A stretch of DNA of 64,000 bases from UBA5951 sp009936885 (GCA_937996625.1 CALKVA010000005.1:1-64000), one strand, 5' to 3'. Positions 41,919 to 51,055 are shown, numbered from the stretch's first letter. The notes: generated by a model from the sequence alone, not told the origin. Numbers and translations: made by a program.

Positions 41919-42632
41919 ATGACACAAGAAAATAGTTACTCTGATGACAATGTCAGCACTTCTGGAAATACCAGAGCTTTTGCAAGAAATTTAGCAAGCC
42001 TCTCCAAAACAAAGGCAGAAAGCAGTTCCAGAAAGCCCGGATTAAAGCGCTCAAATCTGTTGTTAATTCCCTCTATTTTTATAAGCTTAGGTGTTGTCTG
42101 GTGGCTAAATTTCGCAGATCAGACCGGAAATATTGAAGTAAGCATTGAACAGGTATCACAAAGTCAAGCTGGCAACACCAAAATGACTGGCGCTCGATTT
42201 TCAGGAAGAACAGATGATGGTGGAAATTTTGAAATAACAGCCGAGCAGGCGGTAGATAATATGCCAAAGCAAGGGCTTATTCATCTCTTGAAACCAGATG
42301 GCACGATTTGGACTAAAAATGGAAGCATTATAAAAATAAACTCACTCGAAGCGATTTTAGATCAATCCAAGGAAACAACTCTATTTCAAGGAACTGTTGA
42401 GATAAACCAAACCAAGCCAACGGTTAATATTAACACCTCTGAATTATTAGTAGATTTGGTGAATAAAATTTATCATAGTAATCAGCCCGTTACTGTTGTG
42501 ACTGAAAATATGAAAATTAAAGGCGAAGATATGAGTATTAATCAAGATAGCGGAACTATTTATTTTGGTGGTTATGCTAATCTTGTTATTATGGAAAACC
42601 AGCAGCCAAAACATGTCAGCAAGCAAGAATAA
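41919..42632 (+). CDS. lptC: LPS export protein LptC
   Basis: 237 residues. A roughly 45-residue polar cytoplasmic N-terminus, one transmembrane helix (LLLIPSIFISLGVVWWL, about 48-64), then a periplasmic beta-jellyroll with SGRTDDGGNFEITAEQAVD and SLEAILDQSKETTLFQGTVEIN, typical of LptC/YrbK. It anchors the periplasmic bridge to the LptBFG transporter. It is followed by lptA with 11 nt between and by lptB. Confidence 0.9.
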   Translation: MTQENSYSDDNVSTSGNTRAFARNLASLSKTKAESSSRKPGLKRSNLLLIPSIFISLGVVWWLNFADQTGNIEVSIEQVSQSQAGNTKMTGARFSGRTDDGGNFEITAEQAVDNMPKQGLIHLLKPDGTIWTKNGSIIKINSLEAILDQSKETTLFQGTVEINQTKPTVNINTSELLVDLVNKIYHSNQPVTVVTENMKIKGEDMSINQDSGTIYFGGYANLVIMENQQPKHVSKQE

Positions 42633-42643
42633 GGGTGCGTGCA

Positions 42644-43423
42644 ATGAATGCAACTTTAAGACAGATATTTAAACATAAAACATATGTTGTAGGGCTTGCT
42701 TTATGTATGTTCATGTTAAAACCCTTATTGGCAGAAAATTTAGAAATTGAAGCATCCGGTTTTCTGGAATGGAATCAGGAGAACAAATCCTATATTGCCA
42801 AGGGAGATGCGATTGCTACCCAAGGTGGGCGCACCATAGAAGCAGACGAAATCATCGCTTTTTATGCAAGCGAGGAAAACCGCGACATTACCAGAATTCA
42901 AGCAGCAGGCTCTGTGAAATTTAGCGATGTATTGGGCTCTGGCTATTCTGATAGGTTACATTATGAAATGAATACACAGACCGTTACACTTAATGGAAAT
43001 GAGAATTATTTTGAATCCGAAGAATTTACTGCTCAGTCATCTAATCAAATTCAATTTAATGAATTAGACGGCATTTTAAATCTACAAGATGATGCGATGA
43101 TTTCAATCTCCGAAGCCAGAAAGATAGAGGCACAACGGCTAGAAATTGAGCTATCAGATGAAGGCAACGTAACTACAATAAATGCTGAGGGAGATGTAAA
43201 ATTGACCGAAAAAGCAGGCAGAATTGCCTATTCAGGTTCCGCATTCTATGAAGCTGAAAACGGCAATATGACCCTTTCCGATTCTGTTGAAATTTTGGAT
43301 GGGAATAATCAGCTTCGAGGCGATAAAGCGATTATTAACGTGGAGACAGGATATAGTAAGATACTGGCAGGTAGCGAAAACAAGCGTGTAACTGGAAAAT
43401 TAATTTTGGGCACATCAAATTAA
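42644..43423 (+). CDS. lptA: LPS transport periplasmic protein LptA
   Basis: 259 residues from ATG 42644 (AAGGG 8 nt upstream; an in-frame GTG at 42635 is an alternative). Signal peptide with hydrophobic core YVVGLALCMFMLKPLLA and cleavage before ENLEIEA. The OstA-like repeats follow: YIAKGDAIATQGGRTIEADEIIAFY, LHYEMNTQTVTLNGNENYF and DSVEILDGNNQLRGDKAIINVETG. It forms the periplasmic LPS bridge between LptC and LptD. Longer than E. coli LptA (185 aa), with the extra length in the central repeats. Confidence 0.9.
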   Translation: MNATLRQIFKHKTYVVGLALCMFMLKPLLAENLEIEASGFLEWNQENKSYIAKGDAIATQGGRTIEADEIIAFYASEENRDITRIQAAGSVKFSDVLGSGYSDRLHYEMNTQTVTLNGNENYFESEEFTAQSSNQIQFNELDGILNLQDDAMISISEARKIEAQRLEIELSDEGNVTTINAEGDVKLTEKAGRIAYSGSAFYEAENGNMTLSDSVEILDGNNQLRGDKAIINVETGYSKILAGSENKRVTGKLILGTSN

Positions 43424-43494
43424 TTGCAAAACCAGCGGTTTTTTTCTATGGTAATGTTTAACTCTATCAATTCCTTACATAATCGCGCTGATTC

Positions 43495-44283
43495 ATGACA
43501 AACGAAGAAACACCCGAAAACTCAAATAGTTGGTCAAGTCACTTGAAATTGATCAACAGCAATGTTGGGCTAGTTGCCGATGGTCTTGGCAAATATATTA
43601 ATAAACGTCGCGTTGTCCGCAATGTAAGTTTTGGTGTTCAGCGTGGCGAGGCAATCGGGCTTCTTGGCCCAAACGGGGCTGGAAAAACAACTACTTTTTA
43701 CATGCTATGTGGTTTACTAGCAGCAGATGAAGGCCGTGTATTTCTGGACGGTCTTGAAGTTACCCATTCCCCGATGTTTTATCGAGCACGATTAGGACTT
43801 GGCTATCTTCCACAAGAATCAAGCGTTTTTAGAGGATTAAGCGTTGCTCAGAATATACGCTCCGTATTAGAAATTGTTGAGAGTGATAAAGATGTTCGCG
43901 ATGGTATGCTAGAGGAGTTAATGGCCGAATTTAGCATTGCTCATTTACGTAATACAGCTGCTATCAATCTCTCTGGCGGTGAGAGGCGCAGACTTGAAAT
44001 AGCGCGCGCGCTGGCGGCAAGACCAACATTCCTTCTTCTTGACGAACCATTAGCAGGTATTGACCCAATTGCCATTGGCGAAGTAAGAGACCTTATAACT
44101 CATCTAAAAGAGAGTGGATTAGGCGTGCTCATAACAGACCATAATGTCAGGGAAACATTAGATATCGTGGATAGAGCCTATATTTTGCATGATGGTGCTT
44201 TATTAATGGAAGGCACCCCAGAACAGGTTGTTGAGCATCAAGGGGTTCGTGAAGTATATTTGGGCAAACGCTTCACTTTTTAG
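43495..44283 (+). CDS. lptB: LPS export ABC transporter ATP-binding protein LptB
   Basis: 262 residues. Walker A GPNGAGKTTTFYM (about 57-69), Q-loop YLPQESSVFRGLSV, ABC signature LSGGERRRLEIARAL, Walker B FLLLDEPLAGIDP, H-loop ITDHNVRET. The approximately 18-residue extension before the ABC domain is unusual but common in this group. It powers LPS extraction with LptFG, which are not in this window. Its stop codon lies in an 11-bp duplication and overlaps the convergent SGNH gene. Confidence 0.95.
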   Translation: MTNEETPENSNSWSSHLKLINSNVGLVADGLGKYINKRRVVRNVSFGVQRGEAIGLLGPNGAGKTTTFYMLCGLLAADEGRVFLDGLEVTHSPMFYRARLGLGYLPQESSVFRGLSVAQNIRSVLEIVESDKDVRDGMLEELMAEFSIAHLRNTAAINLSGGERRRLEIARALAARPTFLLLDEPLAGIDPIAIGEVRDLITHLKESGLGVLITDHNVRETLDIVDRAYILHDGALLMEGTPEQVVEHQGVREVYLGKRFTF

Positions 44284-44981
44284 TCTTTGGTTAGTCTTTG
44301 GTTCATTCTGTCGTTAAAACTATTGTTAATTTTGTCGATTTTTAAACGCAAAATATGCTTGGCCATCTCTTCACCTAATTTATGGTGATTTTCTGCTGAC
44401 AGATGAATAGGATCTCTATCAGAAGAGGCTACAACCCTATTTGAATCAAAATAATCAAATTTGCTTGTGGCTGAGGCCTCTATCAGAAGCCTACGAAGTG
44501 CGCGCGACTTTTCAGCGCCGCCAATCCAATCAGAAAATCCAACCCAATTAGGGTCCTCTGCTCTCATTCCTAGTATTGGCGGGCAAATAATGGTGACTGT
44601 GGGGCTGACAGTATCGTGCCAAGTGCCAGCAGCTCCGCTAGTTGAAATTACACAAGCTGCCTCTAACAGCTGAACACAAATCCTCTCAGCTGACAAATTC
44701 ATACGATATTTAAAGCTATTAGTGCCAAGCATTAGTAACACATGGTCAATCGGGGAATGCGCCAGAATGCTCGAAAGCAAATTTGTACGCCCATTTAAAT
44801 GAGACCCATTTTCGGAGTCATCATTTGCCACAGTCCTGCCCGGAAGACAATCCTGACTAACCAAATACGCCCCAGTCAGGTATTGTTTCATCACCTCAGG
44901 CCATCTGCGCTCATACCGAAGGCCAGTTCCATCATCAAGATATCCCCAGCTATTAGAATCGCCATAAACAAAAATGTTCAT
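44280..44981 (-). CDS. SGNH/GDSL-family hydrolase
   Basis: 233 residues. Block I is YGDSNSWGYLDDGTG (catalytic Ser8 or so), block III LLMLGTNSFKYRMN, and block V RDPIHLSAENHHKLG with the catalytic Asp-x-x-His. The order matches arylesterase-like SGNH hydrolases such as TesA relatives, but there is no signal peptide, so it is probably cytoplasmic. Substrate unknown. It occupies the position after lptB where many alphaproteobacteria have rpoN. Its last codons are part of the 11-bp duplication at 44281-44302. Confidence 0.85.
   Translation of the reverse strand: MNIFVYGDSNSWGYLDDGTGLRYERRWPEVMKQYLTGAYLVSQDCLPGRTVANDDSENGSHLNGRTNLLSSILAHSPIDHVLLMLGTNSFKYRMNLSAERICVQLLEAACVISTSGAAGTWHDTVSPTVTIICPPILGMRAEDPNWVGFSDWIGGAEKSRALRRLLIEASATSKFDYFDSNRVVASSDRDPIHLSAENHHKLGEEMAKHILRLKIDKINNSFNDRMNQRLTKD
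44281..44302. repeat. 2 x 11-bp exact tandem duplication across two stop codons
   Basis: tagtctttggt occurs twice, exactly, at 44281-44291 and 44292-44302. The first copy begins with the lptB TAG. On the minus strand the pair encodes the C-terminal residues of the SGNH hydrolase (NQRLTKD then stop). Confidence 0.8.
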
Positions 44982-45025
44982 CTTCTAACACGCCTAATAG
45001 TCACGCAATTGCAGGTAATTCTGCT

Positions 45026-45397
45026 CTATTCAACAGGACCGCCGCCCTCTTTCCAGCTTGAAAATCCGCCCACATTCGACACTGACTGAAACCCCATTTC
45101 AACCAATGTCTTGCCTGTAAGCGCTGCCATTCCGCCAGCACCACATACCAGCACAATATCAGCATCTTTTTTAAGCGCATTATTATGAAATGGCGTTTCA
45201 GGATCTGCTGCAAATTCTATAAATCCTCTGGGAATACGAAGTGCGCCCTTTATAGTGCCAGTTTGATTTATATCCAATCCATCGCGGACATCAATAAATA
45301 CAGCCTTCCCAGTTTTATGTTTTTCAATACCTGTTTCAACGTCAATTTTTGGTATAATCTTGTTTGCGGCTTCAAGTTCTGAGCTTGAGGTTTTCAT
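45026..45397 (-). CDS. Rhodanese-like domain protein
   Basis: 123 residues, a single rhodanese domain: VFIDVRDGLDINQTGTIKGALRIPRG, the active-site loop beginning at Cys near residue 90 (VCGAGGMAAL, a C-x2-G-x3-A variant), and NVGGFSSWKEGG. Probably a sulfurtransferase or a sulfur carrier of unknown partner. The active-site Cys is present. It stands alone on the minus strand between the SGNH gene and tRNA-Ala. Confidence 0.88.
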   Translation of the reverse strand: MKTSSSELEAANKIIPKIDVETGIEKHKTGKAVFIDVRDGLDINQTGTIKGALRIPRGFIEFAADPETPFHNNALKKDADIVLVCGAGGMAALTGKTLVEMGFQSVSNVGGFSSWKEGGGPVE

Positions 45398-45459
45398 CTT
45401 AAAGTTCCTTTATTTTCTGTTTATCAGCACTATCTATCAGTGACCTGTATTTATCAAAT

Positions 45460-45498
45460 AGATTTGGCAACTATATTTGGCAATTAGATATGGCCCGA
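45460..45498. repeat. 3 x 13-bp tandem repeat upstream of rhodanese gene
   Basis: Three adjacent copies: agatttggcaact, atatttggcaatt, agatatggcccga. Located in the 260-nt gap 45398-45657, which shows no ORF. Confidence 0.65.
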
Positions 45499-45657
45499 GA
45501 ATAATAACCTAGAAGTAGTGAAAAGATAATCATTTGCTTAAGATTGGCAAGAGCCATTATGCAATTGTCCCATAACCTTGAGTTACATAACCCTGCCATG
45601 AAATCTAATCATATTTAACAGGTTAGATGATGCCAGCTGGCAGCCAAAAAAGGAAAT

Positions 45658-45733
<76 letters not shown>

Positions 45734-45796
45734 ACTATGGGTTTTTAATAACTATGTGTCCTATTCAAACTATAAGCCAATGTCAACCAGCACGCC

Positions 45797-46249
45797 CTAT
45801 TCTTCCTCATTCTCAGAAAGGGGTACTTCATCCTCATCCTCATCTGCATCAATATCATCATCAGCAGCATCTTCAGCTAATTCATCAATAAACTCTTCAT
45901 CATCCTCGAATGTAGCTGGTGCTGATGTCTCATCTTCATCTGAGCTTACAGCAACAAAGCTTTCCTCATCTGCCGGCAATCCATCATCTTCTACAGCGTC
46001 AATATCTGCTTCAATTTCGGCTCCAGCAAGGAGTGAATCTGTTTGAAACTCATCCTCATCAGTTTCTTTTTTGGTAGCTTCAATAACAGCTGATTTATTA
46101 GCTACTCTGCCCTTCCTGCTTTTAAGAAGCTGTTCAGGGTCAAATTCTGCTCCGCATTTAGGACAGGTGATGGGGGATTTAAAAAAATCATAGAATTTCG
46201 TGCCACAGCTAATACAGCGTCGCTTAACGCCCAATTCAATCTCGTTCAT
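45797..46249 (-). CDS. FYDLN-acid-type zinc-ribbon protein (TIGR02300-like)
   Basis: 150 residues. The N-terminus has a zinc ribbon, CISCGTKFYDFFKSPITCPKCG (two Cys-x2-Cys pairs, about residues 12-32), with FYDFF in place of the usual FYDLN. The rest is strongly acidic, dominated by Asp, Glu, Ser and Ala (for example DIDADEDEDEV), and likely disordered. The family is confined mainly to alphaproteobacteria and has no known function. It lies directly upstream of tRNA-Ala, on the same strand, and divergent from aroA. Confidence 0.88.
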   Translation of the reverse strand: MNEIELGVKRRCISCGTKFYDFFKSPITCPKCGAEFDPEQLLKSRKGRVANKSAVIEATKKETDEDEFQTDSLLAGAEIEADIDAVEDDGLPADEESFVAVSSDEDETSAPATFEDDEEFIDELAEDAADDDIDADEDEDEVPLSENEEE

Positions 46250-46551
46250 GTCTAATCCTTGATGCTTTTTTCAAAAGATGCTTTTTTAATAACAACTCCG
46301 CGAATAACACGATAATATGTCCCTATGTCAAAGTAAATTTTACTCAAAAATCAAAAAAAATTGTCAAAACAGCTCTAATCTGTAACGGCAAGTATAATTT
46401 CTATCCAATTTTTAAACGATTGATTATATATTTATATCGCGCGCAAAAAATTTATTTGGAAATTTATTTTAAACCTAGATAAATATTAATTGTTGTGAGA
46501 GAAACCACCGCATGCAAAACGGGTATTTTTTATTCCTAACCGAGGCTTGAA
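46250..46551. other. aroA/FYDLN divergent gap with a 16-bp duplication
   Basis: About 300 nt, very AT-rich. A 16-bp unit is duplicated in tandem just upstream of the FYDLN gene (gatgcttttttcaaaa at 46261-46276, gatgcttttttaataa at 46277-46292). Near aroA, AAATTTATTT is directly repeated around 46447-46467. No ORF seen. Confidence 0.5.
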
Positions 46552-47913
46552 ATGATTAATCATACAGACTCTCTTTCATCTGAAGCAATTTCCGAATTAC
46601 AAGGAACGTGTTCTGTTGTAGGGGATAAATCAATCTCTCACAGATCGCTCATGTTGAGCTCAATTGCAGAAGGGACAACACGAATATCAGGCATATTGCA
46701 AAGCACAGATGTTCACTCAACTTTAAACGCAATGCGTGATCTTGGTGTTCGCATTTCGATAGTAGAAGATGACGTGGTGGAGGTAATAGGGGTCGGCATG
46801 CATGGCCTTAAAGAACCCGTAAGGCCCTTGGACCTTGGAAATGCGGGAACTGGTGTAAGGCTATTGATGGGTCTGGTTGCTGGTCATAATATAACCGCAA
46901 CTTTCACTGGGGATGAGTCACTGTCAAGCAGACCAATGCGACGTATTACAGAACCACTTAGCCAAATGGGAATTCAAGTGAACTATAATGGTGATGGTTT
47001 GTTGCCTGTTACGGTAACAGGACGGTCAAGCCCGCTTCCGATAAGATACAATTCCCCGGTGGCATCTGCGCAAATCAAATCAGCTGTCTTACTTGCAGGG
47101 TTGAATGCACGGGGTGTAACATCTGTAATTGAACCTACAAAATCGCGTGACCATACAGAGCGTATGCTACAGCATTTCGGGGTAGAAGTTAACACGCAAA
47201 CCAATTTAGATGGCAGTTACATAGCAAGCGTGACAGGCGGCGTTACACTACAGGCAAATGATATTATTGTGCCACGTGACCCCTCATCTGCTGCATTTTT
47301 AATTGTTGCAGGATTAATCACTAAAAACAGCCAGCTTTTGTTGCCTACGATTGGTATGAGCCCAGAGCGCATTGGATTAATTACAACGCTTCGCGAAATG
47401 GGTGGCAGGATAGAAATAAGCAATCAACGCGAGGTTGGCGGCGAGCAAGTTGCTGATATAAAGGTTTCTTCAAGCCAATTGAAAGGAATTGTCATACCAT
47501 CAGATAGAGCGCCATCAATGATAGATGAATACCCTATCTTATGTATCGCAGCTGCAATGGCAACTGGGCCTAGTTTGATGGAAAATATTGGTGAGTTACG
47601 ACATAAAGAAGCAGATAGAATAGCTATAATGGCAAAGGGATTAAGGCTTGCAGGCGTAACTGTTGATGAAACGGAAACCTCAATGCGGGTATATGGTGCT
47701 AACACAGAAAAGGGAGACGCTTATATAAAGGGCGGCTTTAACATTTCATCAGAGCATGACCATAGAATTGCAATGTCTTTTTTAACTCTTGGCTTTGTGA
47801 GTGGTGATAGAATCATTGTAGATGGCGTTTCCACGATTGAGACAAGCTTTCCTGGATTTGTTGAATTAATGAATAAGCATGGTGCAAGAATTTCCCCTAT
47901 AAATTTAGCCTAA
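46552..47913 (+). CDS. aroA: 3-phosphoshikimate 1-carboxyvinyltransferase (EPSP synthase)
   Basis: 453 residues. Shikimate pathway: joins PEP and shikimate-3-phosphate. Motifs: VVGDKSISHRSLMLSSIAEG (about 22-41), the PEP loop LDLGNAGTGVRLLMG, and GDESLSSRPMRRI. Overall sequence is of the type seen in Agrobacterium and other alphaproteobacteria (class II-like), but the PEP-loop residue is Gly (NAG) and not the Ala known from the glyphosate-tolerant CP4 enzyme. First gene of aroA-cmk-rpsA-ihfB. GAGG lies 8 nt before the ATG. Confidence 0.96.
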   Translation: MINHTDSLSSEAISELQGTCSVVGDKSISHRSLMLSSIAEGTTRISGILQSTDVHSTLNAMRDLGVRISIVEDDVVEVIGVGMHGLKEPVRPLDLGNAGTGVRLLMGLVAGHNITATFTGDESLSSRPMRRITEPLSQMGIQVNYNGDGLLPVTVTGRSSPLPIRYNSPVASAQIKSAVLLAGLNARGVTSVIEPTKSRDHTERMLQHFGVEVNTQTNLDGSYIASVTGGVTLQANDIIVPRDPSSAAFLIVAGLITKNSQLLLPTIGMSPERIGLITTLREMGGRIEISNQREVGGEQVADIKVSSSQLKGIVIPSDRAPSMIDEYPILCIAAAMATGPSLMENIGELRHKEADRIAIMAKGLRLAGVTVDETETSMRVYGANTEKGDAYIKGGFNISSEHDHRIAMSFLTLGFVSGDRIIVDGVSTIETSFPGFVELMNKHGARISPINLA

Positions 47914-48004
47914 AAATCACACGGTAGATAATCACTGAAGATGACATTTTAATAAGGCTGATGATTAGATTGGGTAAATTTGGCTTCGCAAACAAAGGCA
48001 GAAA

Positions 48005-48676
48005 ATGAAAATAGCGATTGATGGCACTGCAGCATCAGGGAAAGGAACCTTGGCAAAAAGGCTTGCAGAATGCCTTGGGTGCGATTATCTGGACACAGGA
48101 TTACTTTACCGCGCTGTTGCGCTCGAAGCACTAAGATACGGGCTATCTAGTCTTGATGACAATTTTAACGACCCCTTAACAAAAAAGCTCTTTGAGAAAT
48201 CAACCCGAATTGAACTTACAACCATTGCACTTGGTTTAGCGCTTCCAATAGCAGATTCGCCTGACTTGAGAAGTCAGAAGATTTCAAGTCTGGCCGCAAT
48301 CGTTGCAAGCTTGCCAGAAATCCGCCAGGCACTTATTGAAAAACAAAGAAATTTTGCCAATTCTCCTCCCTCTAAAAAAGGGGCAGTTTTGGACGGAAGA
48401 GACATAGGCTCTGTCATACTTCCGGAAGCAGATTTTAAGTTTTTTATTGATGCCAAGCCCGAGATTCGCGCAAAAAGGCGGTTTGCAGAGTTTAAAGATA
48501 CCAACTCAAATCAAAAACAAGAAACCATTCTCAAAGACCTGATTGAGCGTGACAAAAGAGATAGCACCAGACAGATTGCCCCTTTAAAACTTCTTACAGA
48601 TGCATTTTTTATTGATAGTTCCTCATTAAATGCGGATGAAGTCTTGCAAATTGCCCTAAATTACATTAATGGCTAG
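48005..48676 (+). CDS. cmk: Cytidylate kinase
   Basis: 223 residues. P-loop DGTAASGKGTLAKRL (about 6-20), then DTGLLYRAVALEAL, the CMP-binding insert, and the conserved LDGRDIGSVILPEADFKFFIDAKPEIRAKRR. It phosphorylates CMP/dCMP. It lies between aroA and rpsA as in many proteobacteria; the downstream rpsA is about 195 nt away and may have its own promoter. Confidence 0.95.
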   Translation: MKIAIDGTAASGKGTLAKRLAECLGCDYLDTGLLYRAVALEALRYGLSSLDDNFNDPLTKKLFEKSTRIELTTIALGLALPIADSPDLRSQKISSLAAIVASLPEIRQALIEKQRNFANSPPSKKGAVLDGRDIGSVILPEADFKFFIDAKPEIRAKRRFAEFKDTNSNQKQETILKDLIERDKRDSTRQIAPLKLLTDAFFIDSSSLNADEVLQIALNYING

Positions 48677-48870
48677 GGCTCGTTGTTTGACATTTTTCTA
48701 AACAATGTCTTACTTTTTTAACTTACAACAGCTGGAAATTTGTTTGCTATTTATAAAATATCTGACTCAAGGAAAATTACTTAAGTGTGTTTAGACAGAA
48801 AAAATCTTGAACCCAGCCAAGAAAAAATAGGGCTTAACGCCCTCTAAATAGCATCCCACGGAGACTTTTA

Positions 48871-50586
48871 TTGTCAAAACAAAAAGATGACGAGAATTTA
48901 CTCGTCAATGAGAATTTTGCTGATTTACTTGCAGAAAGTTTTTCAGAAAGCACCTCAGTAGAAGGCAGCGTTGTTCGCGGAACAATCATTGCTATCGAGT
49001 CAGATAACGCTATTATTGATGTGGGCCTAAAATCAGAAGGCCGCATTCCTCTCAAAGAATTCACAGCACCAGGCCAAGACCCAGAATTACAGGTTGGTGA
49101 TACTGTTGAAGTCTATGTTGAGCGCATGGAAGACAAAGATGGTCAAGCACTTCTAAGCCGCGAGAAAGCAAGAAGAGAAGAAGCATGGGTTATCTTAGAG
49201 CGTGCATTTGAAGCACAAGAGCGTGTAACAGGTGTAATTTTTGGCAGAGTTAAAGGCGGCTTTACAGTAGACCTGTCAGGCGCGACGGCGTTCCTTCCTG
49301 GAAGTCAGGTTGATATTCGCCCAATTAACGATGTGAGCTCTCTTATGGGCGCCCCTCAGCCTTTTCAGATATTAAAAATTGACCGTCGCCGAGGCAATAT
49401 CGTTGTCTCCCGCAGGGCTGTTCTCGAAGAATCCCGCGCAGAGGCTCGTAGCGAGCTTGTGTCTAATTTAGTAGAAGGACAAATCCTAAAAGGTGTTGTT
49501 AAGAATATCACTGATTATGGCGCATTTGTTGATTTAGGCGGCGTGGATGGGTTGCTACACGTAACTGACATTGCTTGGCGTAGAATCAATCACCCATCTG
49601 AAGCACTTACGGTTGGTCAAACTGTTGATGTTCAAGTCATACGATTTAATCAGGAAACTCAGCGTATTTCGCTTGGCATGAAACAGCTACAAAGCGACCC
49701 ATGGGAAAATGCGGTTGATAAGTTTAAAACAGGTACACGACTTAGTGGTAGAGTTACTAACATTACTGATTACGGAGCATTTGTTGAATTAGATGACGGT
49801 GTCGAAGGATTGGTTCATGTATCTGAGATGAGCTGGACAAAAAAGAATGTTCATCCAGGTAAGATCGTCTCAACAAGTCAGGAAGTTGAAGTTGTTGTTC
49901 TGGATGTAGATCTAACCAAGCGCCGAATATCACTTGGCCTTAAACAGGCAACAGACAACCCTTGGGCAGAGTTTGAGACTAATAATAAGATTGGCGATTT
50001 GATTGAGGGTGATATCAATAATATCACTGAGTTTGGATTATTTGTTGGATTAACAGAAGAAATAGACGGCCTTGTTCATCTGTCTGATATTTCTTGGTCC
50101 GGTTCTAACGAAGAAGTGCTCGAAGGATTTAACAAAGGCGACAAGGTTGAAGCAAAAATTCTGGATATCGATCTTGAAAAAGAACGTATTTCTCTTGGAA
50201 TCAAGCAATTAACAAGTAATCCTGTTACTGATTCTGTTGAAAAAGTACGCAAAGGTGATGCGGTAACTTGTGTTATTACCGCTGTAACCGAACAAGGTCT
50301 TGAAGTCCGTGTTGGGGATACGCTTTCTGGCTTTATCAGACGAGGTGACCTTGCAAGAGATAGATCAGATCAACGCGTAGAACGTTTTGCTGTTGGTGAG
50401 AAGGTAGATGCCGTGATTTCTCAAATAGATAGTAAAAACAATAAATTAACACTATCTGTCAAGGCACGTGAAATGGCTGAAGAAAAACAAGCGATGGCAG
50501 AATTCGGCTCATCCGATAGCGGTGCAAGCTTAGGGGATATCCTTGGGGCAGCATTAGCAAAAAAAGATGATGATGATACTGAATAG
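48871..50586 (+). CDS. rpsA: 30S ribosomal protein S1
   Basis: 571 residues from a TTG start, which has ACGGAGA 6-7 nt upstream and matches the natural N-terminus. Six S1 (OB) domains; the central ones show the repeated GVVKNITDYGAFVDLGGVDGLLHVTDIAWRR and RVTNITDYGAFVELDDGVEGLVHVSEMSW patterns and the later ones VISQIDSKNNKLTLSVKA. Ends with a Gly/Ser/Asp-rich tail. S1 unfolds and binds mRNA on the 30S subunit. A terminator follows at about 50620-50652. Confidence 0.97.
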   Translation: MSKQKDDENLLVNENFADLLAESFSESTSVEGSVVRGTIIAIESDNAIIDVGLKSEGRIPLKEFTAPGQDPELQVGDTVEVYVERMEDKDGQALLSREKARREEAWVILERAFEAQERVTGVIFGRVKGGFTVDLSGATAFLPGSQVDIRPINDVSSLMGAPQPFQILKIDRRRGNIVVSRRAVLEESRAEARSELVSNLVEGQILKGVVKNITDYGAFVDLGGVDGLLHVTDIAWRRINHPSEALTVGQTVDVQVIRFNQETQRISLGMKQLQSDPWENAVDKFKTGTRLSGRVTNITDYGAFVELDDGVEGLVHVSEMSWTKKNVHPGKIVSTSQEVEVVVLDVDLTKRRISLGLKQATDNPWAEFETNNKIGDLIEGDINNITEFGLFVGLTEEIDGLVHLSDISWSGSNEEVLEGFNKGDKVEAKILDIDLEKERISLGIKQLTSNPVTDSVEKVRKGDAVTCVITAVTEQGLEVRVGDTLSGFIRRGDLARDRSDQRVERFAVGEKVDAVISQIDSKNNKLTLSVKAREMAEEKQAMAEFGSSDSGASLGDILGAALAKKDDDDTE

Positions 50587-50619
50587 GCGTACCCTAGTTA
50601 AATTTAGTCAAAACTAAAA

Positions 50620-50652
50620 TAAAAAAACCTCGCTTCTGGTGAGGTTTTTTTT
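50620..50652 (+). terminator. Intrinsic terminator after rpsA
   Basis: Stem AACCTC (50626-50631) / GAGGTT (50641-50646), loop of 9 nt, followed by a T-run of 8. It separates rpsA from ihfB. Confidence 0.85.
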
Positions 50653-50776
50653 TGCCATTTAGAAAAACCTCAAGTACCCTCTTGGTATATCGGCAAATAG
50701 AAATGATTAATCTATTTGGAAAATTAAGATAAGTATAAACGACGCTTTCTTTTGAATACAAAAAGGTTACTTGACC

Positions 50777-51055
50777 ATGACCAAATCAGAGTTGATAAAT
50801 ATGCTTGCGGCGGAAAACCCCGAATTATATCACAGGGATATTGAGCGAATCGTAAATACGATATTCGAGACGATTAGTGTATCACTTGAACATGGTAATC
50901 GTATCGAATTGCGAGGCTTTGGTGCTTTTTCTGTTCGCGAACATGGTGCAAGAAAAGGAAGAAACCCCCGCACTGGTGAGCCTGTAGATGTTGCACGCAA
51001 ACAAGTACCTTATTTTAAGATGGGTAAGGGAATGCGGGAGAAATTAAATAAATAA
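50777..51055 (+). CDS. ihfB: Integration host factor beta subunit
   Basis: 92 residues from ATG 50777 (an in-frame TTG at 50771 is possible, but proteins of this family begin MTKSELI). HU/IHF fold: MTKSELINMLAAENPELYHRDIE, then ELRGFGAFSVREHGARKGRNPRTGEPVDVARKQVPYFKMGKGMRE. The RNPRTGE arm is the DNA-intercalating beta arm with the conserved Pro. It bends DNA with IhfA, which is not in the window. It follows rpsA in many proteobacteria. Confidence 0.96.
   Translation: MTKSELINMLAAENPELYHRDIERIVNTIFETISVSLEHGNRIELRGFGAFSVREHGARKGRNPRTGEPVDVARKQVPYFKMGKGMREKLNK

Noticed and set aside
43428..43445. Hairpin plus T-run between lptA and lptB as a terminator
   Set aside because: The stem AAAACC/GGTTTT has only two G-C pairs and a 3-nt loop, and would cut an operon expected to be expressed together.
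45631..45642. 12-bp perfect palindrome TGCCAGCTGGCA beside tRNA-Ala as a terminator or attachment site
   Set aside because: No T-run follows in the tRNA direction and no integrase is nearby, so it is recorded only as a curiosity.
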